The notes under the pieces were generated by a model. That model worked only from the letters and a program-made list of their open reading frames with translations. It made no database searches and was not told the DNA's origin. 64,000 nucleotides of DNA from NCBI GenBank assembly GCA_024529925.1, contig JAFEUB010000787.1:633501-697500 (forward strand), in the 5' to 3' direction. Below are positions 1-9,118 of the stretch, piece by piece. The stretch comes from Ophthalmolycus amberensis (taxonomy: Eukaryota; Chordata; Actinopteri; Perciformes; Zoarcidae). Positions within the stretch are counted from its first letter, which is position 1. Each line of letters starts with the position of its first letter. The translations under genes and the position numbers were made by a program.

Positions 1-825
1 TGGCTGTGCACCTACACACATACTGAGGGCAGAAGACCAGACGAAATGCTTCAAGAAGCTACTGTAGCTGATTCTTTTCTTTTTACTGTACTGGCTAATG
101 TAAAGCATGCAGAATGTATAGTTAATGGAGCTGCATCGCACTTTAAGACGGGAAAGTTTCCTAACAACAGTAAGAAGCATAGCGCAGGCAGGCTATGTCA
201 TTCAGAGGTCACACCACCGCTGCTGTCCCGCTGTTCCATTGTTCGAAGCAGATACATCATTTTCTCTTTCACACCGACTTCCCGTCCTCCTCTCCGGTCC
301 TACTTTCATTTTTATTTCATTTTTTGAAGTCTTTGCTCTTCCAAGCCCTTCCAGCCCTGACCATGATGTCTTCGTAAAGCTCTCATCTTTCTCTGTCTCT
401 CTGTGTCTCTTTGTTGCTGCTTCCATGCCCTGCCTAGCTGGCTGCACAGTTGGCATAATGGATAGGCACACTCGACTCAGCTGTAGCGCCTCTCTGCTGG
501 TCCACTGCCCTCGGCGGCAGCGCTGGGCACCCTGCCTAGTCTGGCTCAGTCTGGTCTGGCTTCCACCGTAGAGCCAATCGGGACCCGCCTCACTGCGGGG
601 CCTTACTCGTGATTCACATCGCTTGCTTTCCCCTCGTTCCCCACCATTATCTCTTTGAGTCATCTTTTCATCCAGCTGCCAGCCGAGATGCTCGGCCAGA
701 TGGGCAGATTTTCCAATAAACAAGTTGCGGTTTTGATCTCGCGTTATGATATCATTGAGTCGACCTTGGCGCAGTTAAAGTCAACTTTATTCTTTGCTGG
801 AAACAACTTAGTTAAGTTCAGGCAA
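1..825. other. no gene recognised
   Basis: Short ORFs overlap on both strands but none has recognisable domain content or splice support. The stretch is T- and C-rich on the plus strand from about 230 to 420. The last 50 bases may belong to the dispersed repeat that continues into the minisatellite. Confidence 0.5.
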
Positions 826-1107
826 CAAAACTACTTAGGTCTAAGATCGTAAAATTCTTAGTTAGGTATAGGAAAAGATCGTAAACTTCTGAGTTAGGTT
901 TAAGAAAAGATCGTAAAATACTTAGTAAGGTTTAGGAAAAGATCGTAAATACTTAGTAAGGTTTAGGAAAAGATCGTAAAATACTTAGTAAGGTTTAGGA
1001 AAAGATCATGAAATACTTAGTAAGGTTTAGGAAAAGATCATGAAATACTTAGTTAGGTTTAAGAAAAGATCGTAAAATACTTAGTTAGGTTTAAGAAAAG
1101 ATCGTTA
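826..1107. repeat. 32-bp degenerate minisatellite, about eight to nine copies
   Basis: The unit reads approximately AAAAGATCGTAAAATACTTAG with TAAGGTTTAGG. Copies differ by single substitutions and 1-bp indels (ATCGTA/ATCATG, TAAG/TTAG). The region just upstream (about 775-840) has AGTTCAGGCAACAAAACTA, which resembles part of a dispersed fish repeat containing the same GTTTAGGAAAAGATC words, so the array probably grew from such a copy. Confidence 0.85.
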
Positions 1108-2413
1108 TTTGGGTCAAAATAACTGCGTAAGAGCCGAGATCGGTGTTTGTTGGAGTCCCGCCCCCCCCCCCCCGCCCCCGCCCCCCGCCTGCCCTTTGTG
1201 TGCTTTTTTGGTCTTTTTACTTCCTTGTTCATGATTAAGTGGAAAATATACGAAAGTATTTATTGAGATATCTACAAATGTGCATTATTTCATATTTTTT
1301 GTCGGTATACGAATGCTGGATGAGACCAGCCAAATAAATGGAGTGTAGATGGCCAGCAAAAGGCTCCTAAATCTTCCAAGTCACGGTCTCATTTGTTAAT
1401 TTTTTTAACTTAATGCAACAAAATCAATAGAGCAATGATTTTTTGATGTCAAATCGCTACATGTAGCTCCGTTTATAAAAGGCAAAGCGTTGCAGAACAA
1501 AAGGAGATAAGAAATGAGAGCAAATCTGGAGATAAATTTTGGGTTGTAAATGAGGGGACAAGGAGCGGCGGGGCAGCTCGGTGGACGAATGGGGGAGCGG
1601 CTGAGAGGAAAACAGATGTTAAAACGAGTGTGACAGAGAGGAGGGCTGCTGCAGGTTGGCCAAACCACACACGGTGAGTTTACACAGCCGGTTTCAGGTA
1701 CGTGGAACTCATGCAGAACCTGCAAGGCGATGGCACCGATTCATTCCCACAACTCGGGGACACGCCGGCCTCTCACAATGGTCCTGAATACAATCGACAA
1801 GGACACACACCCGATATCTCTTGAGTTCAACCTCAGAGAGCATTCCCGCGGCTACAGGTACATGTGAACCAGAGGCCACGAATAAAGTGGAATGAGACCT
1901 TTCTGTGTCATTATACCCGGAGCGGTGGAGATGCACTCCCCTTCTGTAGAACTGCAGTGGCCTCGGTAACGTTTAGTCTCATCTGCCAAACAAACAACGC
2001 GAGCAAAACGCTGCCGAGTCACACGGTGGGACAGTAAATGGAAAAACGTAATGACACTCAGCCATCTTTATGCACCTCATCCCGGTCCGGCCCGTGTGTG
2101 GAGAATGAGCGGATGTGGGCACTGCAGCGGAGGTCAGACATGAAACGGAATCAGCAAACGAAGAGCGCTCGTCCACCTGCGGATCCGTCGGCACATTTTC
2201 ACCGTACATATTGAAAAGCATGATGGGGAGGCTCAACACCAGCGCAGTGTGACTCTGTCACACACACACACACACACACACCTACACACACGCACACACA
2301 CTGCTGACACTATAAACGTGTTCATTTGAGTGTGTGTGCATGCTTTGTCGATAGTATTGTTTGTCATGAGACCCTTTAATAAGTAAAGAGAGAGCCTGTT
2401 ACCTCAGTTTATA
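1108..2413. other. no gene recognised; poly-C and CA repeats
   Basis: There is a C-rich run at 1157-1187 and a CA microsatellite at 2261-2281, extended imperfectly to about 2300. Minus-strand ORFs of 65-106 codons between 1405 and 2239 lack any family resemblance. Nothing else was identified. Confidence 0.5.
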
Positions 2414-3743
2414 CTCTATACTTTACCCGATGAGTACTACAAAAGAGTATTGAAATGATGTGACAACTGATATTAGATATACTGTAACACCAATTTTGTT
2501 TTTGATTACACTGCAGAAAGGCAATTTTTTGACTTTTCAGAACAAGGTGATTTCAAATATGAATACAACGCATTGAAAGGTACTCTGTGCATTTGGTAGA
2601 TTTGCCGGCATCTAGCGGGGAGGATGCAGATTACAACCAGCTAAACGTTTTCAAGCTGTGCCAAGCGAGTAGGAGAAATACGGTGGCCGATCTGAAAACC
2701 TGAAAACCTGAATGCATGAAACACAGCAATTCGTATTTGTCGTATTAAGGCGTTAATGTTGCAATGATGCACTCGGGATCAACCCGTGTGTGTCTGCAGG
2801 TGGAACACAGCACCCCCCTCACAGAACATAAAACTTAGAAGTTGCACAAACTGAAAAGTTGAAAATAAAATCTCAGGAGGAACAGCAGTTCAATGCACAA
2901 GACATATTTATTTCCTTATTTAATCTTGTACGTCTTGCCGGGTGGATGATGGCACCACGGCACTGTTCAGGAGTGTTCTGAAGAGTCTTGAGTCCGCAGA
3001 CAGCATGCCCCCTATGCTCGTGCATCGGCGCGATGAGACTCCACTGGCTGGTCTCGGGCCTGTAGCGCTCTGCCCGTCAAAACCTCCCGTGGCGTAGATA
3101 CACTCGCCCAGCACAGCGACGCTCACGTAGCATCAGCGGTGGTACACGGGTGGCCCCTCGTGCCAGGTGCACGCGCTCACGTCGAACCTGCGCACGCTGT
3201 TGAAACGCTCGACCCTGTTGAAGCCGCCGACGCAGTAGATGCTCCCGTTGAGGACGGCGGTGCCGTGGTAGGCGCGAGGACCCACGTCTTGGTCTGTCTC
3301 CTGCATCCAGAGGTCGGTGCTGACGTCATACGACTCGATGCTGTTCGTTGGATCGGCGCCGCTCCAGCACCCAATGGCCAACAGGATGGCGTTAGGCAGG
3401 CGAGGGCGGGCGAGAGGGCTGCTGAGATGCGCAGAGGGTCTGAACCTCATGATGGGACTTAGGATTTCGATCACTGCCCTGACCATGTGCAACTCAGCGT
3501 TGTCTTTCACCAGCTCATTGGACATCACATTCAACATCACGTAGTCCTTACTCATCAACACCAGTCGCACCTACACAGAGAAAAACAGGACACAATCTGT
3601 CAATTGAACTCAATGGCCTGTACTCCAATAATATATACTAATATTCACATTTTTACTCTTCTGACTGTGGTACCAAGCCCATTTGTTCCTACTAAAGACA
3701 TAAATCTTCTTCTCACTTTAACTCTTAACTCTTTAACTCTTAA
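2414..3743. repeat. segmental duplication, block A1
   Basis: Bases 2414-3661 repeat at 6359-7605 with only scattered substitutions and one 1-bp deletion. Bases 3661-3743 repeat at 9036-9118. Both blocks have the same orientation and carry a klhl10-like kelch exon plus about 500 bp of flanking sequence on its 3' side. That flank contains a stretch near 2590-2700 (GGTAGATTTGCCGGCATCTA and on) resembling a dispersed fish repeat I recall. Confidence 0.9.
2920..3570 (-). pseudogene. klhl10: klhl10-like kelch exon, copy 1 (minus strand)
   Basis: This is the exon positioned to follow exons 1 and 2 on the minus strand. It begins at TGTGTAG/G with VRLVLMSKDYVMLNVMSNEL and continues through PRLPNAILLAIGCWSG, SIESYDVSTDLWMQETDQD, AYHGTAVLNGSIYCVGGFNR and FDVSACTWHEGPPVYHR. 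A TGA then replaces the arginine codon expected before CYVSVAVLGECIYATGGFDG. Just after GGFDG a deletion of about 19 bp shifts the frame: RYRPETSQWSLIAPMHEH, the next kelch repeat, is readable only in another frame. The remaining kelch repeats of a normal propeller are absent; the sequence ends at TAA 2920-2922, with an AATAAA at 2907-2912 on the same strand. Stop, frameshift and a missing C-terminal half mark it as a pseudogene. Confidence 0.85.
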
Positions 3744-3911
3744 CCTCTAAGTTGACTATGGTGGTTTAATTGATCATCGCTGCAATTTAGGATCACACCT
3801 TCAGCCAAATGCTGAAGATGCAAGTCTAAACTAAATCTGGTGACAGAAGGTTAACATATACCTTAGACAAGAGCACGGCGATGTCTGCGCTTCGCTGCGG
3901 TCTCTGTGTAG

Positions 3912-4430
3912 GTGCGACTGGTGTTGATGAGTAAGGACTACGTGATGTTGAATGTGATGTCCAATGAGCTGGTGAAAGACAACGCTGAGTTGCACATGGT
4001 CAGGGCAGTGATCGAAATCCTAAGTCCCATCATGAGGTTCAGACCCTCTGCGCATCTCAGCAGCCCTCTCGCCCGCCCTCGCCTGCCAAACGCCATCCTT
4101 TTGGCCATAGGGGGCTGGAGCGGCGCCGATCCAACGAACAGCATCGAGTCGTACGACGTCAGCACCGACCTCTGGATGCAGGTGACAGACCAAGACGTGG
4201 GTCCTCGCGCCTACCACGGCACCGCCGTCCTCAAGGGAAGCATCTACTGCGTCGGCAGCTTCAACAGGGTAGAGCATTCCAACAGCGTGCGCAGGTTCGA
4301 CGTGAGCACGCACACCTAGCACGAGGGGCCACCCATGTACCACCGCCGAGGCTACGTGAGCGTCGCTGTGCTGGGCGAGTGCCTCTACGCCACGGGAGGT
4401 TTTGACGGGCACTCGCGACTCAGCACCGTA
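3912..4430 (+). pseudogene. klhl10: klhl10-like kelch exon, inverted copy (plus strand)
   Basis: After TGTGTAG/G the plus strand encodes VRLVLMSKDYVMLNVMSNEL, then the linker and first kelch repeats: PLARPRLPNAILLAIGGWSG, DPTNSIESYDVSTDLW, GPRAYHGTAVLKGSIYCVG, FNSVRRFDV-type sequence, and after a TAG stop (4317-4319, replacing the kelch Trp) HEGPPMYHRRGYVSVAVLGE and YATGGFDGHSRLST. KLHL10 has the parallel VRLALM, NPLTRPRLPYAILFAIGGWSG and VLGNFIYAMGGFDG. The family-typical double Gly (GGW) is kept here while the minus-strand copies have GCW. The copy keeps HSRLST after GGFDG, which the other copies have lost. It ends head-on against the minus-strand BACK exon. It lies in opposite orientation to the exons it should follow, so it is dead in this transcript. 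Confidence 0.85.
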
Positions 4431-4880
4431 GATCCAGCGCAGGATGGCTCTCTTCGCTCACAATGAGGTCGTCTCTACCGAGGATGTCGGCGAGTAGCTG
4501 CACGGAGAGCTGAGGGAACTCTTCGGCCAAAACCACCTCCTCAAAGTGGTCAACGATGAAGTGGTAGGCCTCGAGCCGCAGCTCGGGGGACAAGCGGGTG
4601 TCGGTGATCTGAAAGATGCCGACGCAGTTCTCTGGGCAGAGCTGCTCGCCCAGGAAGTCGCAGCAAGTTTGCACAACGCCCATGACGTTGAGCTGATCGG
4701 CTGCCAGCAGCAGCTCCTGCACGTCTTCCTCCGTCACGGATACCAAGCCGGTGCATGCGAACTCAATGATGAGCTGCATCGTGTCCGGAGACAGGCCGGG
4801 TATGTTGCATCATGTCCGGAGACAGGCCGGGTATGTGGAAGACCTCCTTGTCTGGAGGTGACCAGCGATTCCAGAGAGCT
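4431..4880 (-). pseudogene. klhl10: klhl10-like exon 2 (BTB end and BACK domain), frameshifted
   Basis: The acceptor CTCTGCAG/A at 4881 is followed by ALWNRW, PPDKEVFHIPGLSPDMMQ, matching the BTB core of KLHL10 (ALFTSGW...IPGISPDMM). A 31-bp direct tandem duplication (4775-4805 and 4806-4836) then shifts the frame. In the shifted frame the BTB/BACK sequence resumes: MQLIIEFACTGLVSVTEEDV, LLLAADQLNVMGVVQTCCDF, NCVGIFQITDTRLSPELRLE, AYHFIVDHFEEV, LSVQLLADILGRDDL. After VSEE a second, short deletion changes frame again; the expected (A)ILRWI is readable in another frame, and then the exon stops abruptly at the junction with the oppositely oriented kelch copy near 4431. The end of the exon and its donor are missing. 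Two frameshifts make a working protein very unlikely unless the 31-bp duplication is polymorphic. Confidence 0.85.
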
Positions 4881-5175
4881 CTGCAGAGGATTGGAAACAG
4901 ACTTCAGATTTTCATTCTCATTGTCTCATTGATAACAATGATAACGTTTTCAAATAAGCATTCACAAAATCAACATATTACACCATTTTGCATTAAAGGG
5001 AAATTGTACAATACGTAAACCGCCGGACATCATTCCGAGCGTATGTAATTCATCACATATCGTGATTAGTCTCCCAGACTTGATCATTAACTATTACTTT
5101 ATGCTCATTTGAAGGATATACATTCACAGTATATATATATATATATATATATATATAATCAGATAGCCAACTCAC

Positions 5176-5300
5176 TGGAAGTACGTGCTGCATCGACACA
5201 GGACGAGCTTGTGGATGTCAAACGTTACGTCCTCGACTTTGACGACTGCGTCGCAAAGTTTTCCCTCCAGACGGAGAATTAAACACACTGCTCTTGACAT
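5176..5300 (-). pseudogene. klhl10: klhl10-like exon 1 (start of BTB domain)
   Basis: Starting at ATG 5298-5300 the exon encodes 41 residues: MSRAVCLILRLEGKLCDAVV, then KVEDVTFDIHKLVLCRCSTY and F. It ends with two bases (CA) at a good donor, CA/GTGAGT. LRLEGKLCD, HK.(L/I)LC.CS.YF is the start of the BTB domain of KLHL10, a testis-expressed CUL3 adaptor. The exon itself is intact. Its two trailing bases join the A of the 4431-4880 exon to give Gln-Ala, as the family predicts, so these two exons belong to one minus-strand gene. The rest of that gene is broken, so it is annotated as a pseudogene. Upstream promoter elements were not identified. Confidence 0.82.
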
Positions 5301-5431
5301 GTGTGAAGATTCGGTCCAGTAGCTCATCTTGATTTTCTGAGAGAGCTTTCTGGTCTGACTTGTCTCAAGGGTCTCAACAGGTCTTTTGAGTCAAAAGAGA
5401 GACACTGACCACACATCAGGTGCTAGAATTC

Positions 5432-5471
5432 TAGGTCCAGGATTCCACTCTAGAATGGAATCCTGGACCTA
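5432..5471. repeat. 40-bp near-perfect palindrome
   Basis: TAGGTCCAGGATTCCA at 5432-5447 is mirrored by TGGAATCCTGGACCTA at 5456-5471, with only a central CTCTAGAA left unpaired or weakly paired. It would form a hairpin with a 16-bp perfect stem, extendable through TCTAGA. Confidence 0.9.
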
Positions 5472-5727
5472 CGACATCACTGATGAACTGACATCCTCCA
5501 ATTCAACCTGCAGACCATGCCATTGTCATACAAGCATAGAGTTATGCAGTATTTATTGCTGTAACTTAGTTTTCTTTTTGTGTTTCACATGTAGCCTGCA
5601 TCAATCTGACAGTGGTGTTTCACCAAAGTGGCAAAAACATTATAAATGTTGCTGTTTTGCATATAATCCACACTGTAAACTGTCATTTTGCTTTTGACAG
5701 AAGCCATTTCACTGAATGGTGCACATT

Positions 5728-5770
5728 ATGTTTTACATATGTAAAACATTTGTAAAACATATGTTTTACA
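5728..5770. repeat. two adjacent perfect palindromes
   Basis: Bases 5728-5749 (22 bp) and 5751-5770 (20 bp) are each perfectly self-complementary and share the words TTTTACAT and ATGTAAAA. AT-rich; probably a small local rearrangement. Confidence 0.85.
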
Positions 5771-6864
5771 TGTATTACAGATGTCCACCAGTAAAATAAG
5801 CAACTCAGTCATTTTACTGTTAGTTTAAACTCCTTGGTCACTTTGTTCGGTACTATATAATCTAATACAATCCACTACAACAGCTCAGATATCAATGTTT
5901 AGTTTTTGTAAAAAAACTTTCACAGAGGTGTTGATTCAACTATGTGTTTATTATTGACGTTGAAGTTTGCAGTGCTGTGCATGCATGCATCTATGCATGA
6001 AGCCATTCATTCACACATCGACACACTTACGGAGTCAAACACATATTCATATCCTTTAATCCAGACCTTATTTCACTTTCAATGAGAAGAACATTTATTT
6101 ATGTATGTCTATGTATTATTTATAATCCATCCAGTTGAATTTGAAAACTGAGAGTAATAATTTGTTAAAATATAATTGATGTGTACTTTATTTGATTTGA
6201 CAGTTGTTGACTACACAGACGTTGTTACTACTATTAGGCTTCTTGAATATATTGATATATATATGGCAGTAAGTAGCGCGAGTTAGATATTATTGTAATG
6301 TTTTTGTCAGGAGATTTTCTCAATCTGGACCTTTTGGAAATTTAGTTGAATACCCCTGCTCTATACTTTACCCGATGAGTACTACAAAAGAGTATTGAAA
6401 TGATGTGACAACTGATATTAGATATACTGTAACACCAATTTTGTTTTTGATTACACTGCAGAAAGGCAATTTTTTGACTTCTCAGAACAAGGTGATTTCA
6501 AATATGAATACAACGCATTGAAAGGTACTCTGTGCATTTGGTAGATTTGCCGGCATCTAGCGGGGAGGATGCAGATTGCAACCAGCTAAACTTTTTCAAG
6601 CTGTGCCAAGCGAGTAGGAGAAATACGGTGGCCGATGTGAAAACCTGAAAACCTGAATGCATGAAACACAGCAATTCGTATTTGTCGTATTAAGGCGTTA
6701 ATGTTGCAATGATGCACTCGGGATCAACCCGTGTGTGTCTGCAGGTGGAACACAGCACCCCCCTCACAGAACATAAAACTTAGAAGTTGCACAAACTGAA
6801 AAGTTGAAAATAAAATCTCAGGAGGAACAGCAGTTCAATGCACAAGACATATTTATTTCCTTAT

Positions 6865-7514
6865 TTAATCTTGTACGTCTTGCCGGGTGGATGATGGCAC
6901 CACGGCACTGTTCAGGAGTGTTCTGAAGAGTCTTGAGTCCGCAGACAGCATGCCCCCTATGCTCGTGCATCGGCGCGATGAGACTCCACTGGCTGGTCTC
7001 GGGCCTGTAGCGCTCTGCCCGTCAAAACCTCCCGTGGCGTAGATGCACTCGCCCAGCACAGCGACGCTCACGTAGCATCAGCGGTGGTACATGGGTGGCG
7101 CCTCGTGCCAGGTGCACGCGCTCACGTCGAACCTGCGCACGCTGTTGAAACGCTCGACCCTGTTGAAGCCGCCGACGCAGTAGATGCTCCCGTTGAGGAC
7201 GGCGGTGCCGTGGTAGGCGCGAGGACCCACGTCTTGGTCTGTCTCCTGCATCCAGAGGTCGGTGCTGACGTCGTACGACTCGATGCTGTTCGTTGGATCG
7301 GCGCCGCTCCAGCACCCAATGGCCAACAGGATGGCGTTAGGCAGGCGAGGGCGGGCGAGAGGCTGCTGAGATGCGCAGAGGGTCTGAACCTCATGATGGG
7401 ACTTAGGATTTCGATCACTGCCCTGACCATGTGCAACTCAGCGTTGTCTTTCACCAGCTCATTGGACATCACATTCAACATCACGTAGTCCTTACTCATC
7501 AACACCAGTCGCAC
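6865..7514 (-). pseudogene. klhl10: klhl10-like kelch exon, copy 3 (minus strand, in segmental duplication)
   Basis: This copy is nearly identical to the one at 2920-3570 and shares its TGA before CYVSVAVLGE, its post-GGFDG deletion and its TAA end, so both descend from an already broken exon. It differs by a private 1-bp deletion in a G run near 7361-7363 (GAGAGGCT against GAGAGGGCT), which frameshifts the linker before AILLAIG, and by GGWRL/HEAPPMYHR-type substitutions. No exon 1 or 2 lies upstream on the minus strand in the flanking sequence. It is a duplicated fragment, not a second complete gene. Confidence 0.85.
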
Positions 7515-7710
7515 CTACACAGAGAAAAACAGGACACAATCTGTCAATTGAACTCAATGGCCTGTACTCCAATAATATATACTAATATTCACATTTTTAC
7601 TCTTCAATATTCAAAACTCAGATTCCATTTTTAAACCCTTTTAGATGGTGACATTCTATATTTTCGTTATTGTCAATACATTTCTTTAAAATCTCCAAAC
7701 CAACTATGTG

Positions 7711-9004
7711 TAATGCTGCGTTCACACCGGTCGCGTCGATTTTTTGACGCACTGCAAAATCGCGTCCAACGCGCCGCCGGTCGTTTTCACACCAAACGCC
7801 ACAAAATCGCGTAGCGCCGGAGAGGGGGCATGGTTTATCGACTGGAAGCCGTTCACCTGGCCGTCATTTCTTTCCGCTATCAACCATGAAAGGAATAAGG
7901 ACAATTGCTGCTTTGTACGTGTTGTGGAAGTCCCTCAAACGTCGGAATGCCAAACGCCGTCATGTCTGGTTCATAATATTGTTCAGAGGAGCTCCGTGGA
8001 TTGTATCGAGCTGTATTCACTGTGTCTAGCAAGCCACCGGTCGCTGTTTACTACAGCTGTAGGAACACAAAATAAACTGATTTGGCTGTGATTCAACGGC
8101 AATAAACCGACAAAAAGGGACTCCGAAATAACTACGTAATGATGCCGATTTGTACTTGTCTTCTCCGACAAAAAGGGACTCCGAAATAACTACGTAATGA
8201 TGCCGATTTGTACTTGTCTTCTCCGACAAAAAGGGACTCCGAAATAACTACGTAATGATGCCGATTTGTACTTGTCTTCTCCGACAAAAAGGGACTCCGA
8301 AATAACTACGTAATGATGCCGATTTGTACTTGTCTTCTCCGACAAAAAGGGACTCCGAAATAACTACGTAATGATGCCGATTTGTACTTGTCTTCTCCGA
8401 CAAAAAGGGACTCCGAAATAACTACGTAATGATGCCGATTTGTACTTGTCTTCTCCGACAAAAAGGGACTCCGAAATAACTACGTAATGATACCGATTTG
8501 TAGGCTACTTGTCTTCTCAATGGCGCTCTGATGGATCGGTGCTAGGCTATGCTAACATCGTAGCAGCTCCACCAGCACTCAATAACGTCATGTAGACGTA
8601 AATACGGCAGCGTCTATTCATTGTTTGTACCATATGGTTTACACACACACATGTATACACATAGTTTGGTCCGGTCTCTGTTGATATGAGGCATCGTAGA
8701 GCTCTGGGTGAACACAGACGGCTACAGGATTTATTTCCTGATTCAACAACGGCAGGAAGCCAGTGATGACAGGGGGAGCAACTCAATGCTGATAGGCCAC
8801 AGCGTCACGCGATTACTTCGCAGAAGTTGAAAAATTTCAACTCGCGCGTTGGCGATTTTGCGCCGTCCAACGCAAAAACGCGTCCAACGTGCCGCGCCAT
8901 TGCAAAATCGCGGCGGGCCAGTCTCATCGCGTCTGTGCATAGACTTTGTATGTAATCTCGACGCGCGTCAAAAAATCGACGCGACCGGTGTGAACGCAGC
9001 ATTA
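7711..9004. mobile_element. DNA-transposon-like element with 40-bp terminal inverted repeats
   Basis: The first 40 bases (7711-7750, beginning TAATGCTGCGTTCACACCGG) are exactly the reverse complement of the last 40 (8965-9004). Subterminal GC-rich words such as AAAATCGCG and GCGTCCAACGCG recur in opposite orientation near both ends. The outermost TAA/TTA may be part of the inverted repeat or a PIF/Harbinger-type target site; no longer target duplication is visible. No transposase-like ORF was found, so it is non-autonomous. The family is not established from the sequence alone. Confidence 0.82.
8108..8518. repeat. 58-bp tandem array, seven copies, inside the TIR element
   Basis: The unit begins CGACAAAAAGGGACTCCGAA and ends CTTGTCTTCTC. 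Six copies are 58 bp and essentially identical; the seventh has a 5-bp insertion (GGCTA) and one substitution. The array occupies almost a third of the element. Confidence 0.95.
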
Positions 9005-9118
9005 GTCGGCCTCTCGATACTCAGACTTTCTCTGCCTGACTGTGGTACCAAGCCCATTTGTTCCTACTAAAGACATAAATCTTCTTCTCACTTTAACTCT
9101 TAACTCTTTAACTCTTAA

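Larger units (their letters stand above)
6359..9118. repeat. segmental duplication, block A2, interrupted
   Basis: Block A2 matches block A1 in two pieces, 6359-7605 and 9036-9118. The 1430 bp between them (7606-9035) have no counterpart in A1. That extra segment contains the TIR element at 7711-9004 with 105 bp and 31 bp of further unmatched flank. Either A2 gained the segment or A1 lost it; the breakpoints share only one or two bases. Confidence 0.88.

Noticed and set aside
7983..8229. Short minus-strand ORFs in the TIR element as a possible transposase
   Set aside because: They are made of the 58-bp tandem repeat translated in frame; no catalytic or DNA-binding motif is visible.
8108..8518. 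CRISPR-like array (regular repeats of 58 bp)
   Set aside because: Repeats are contiguous with no unique spacers, and the context is a vertebrate transposable element.
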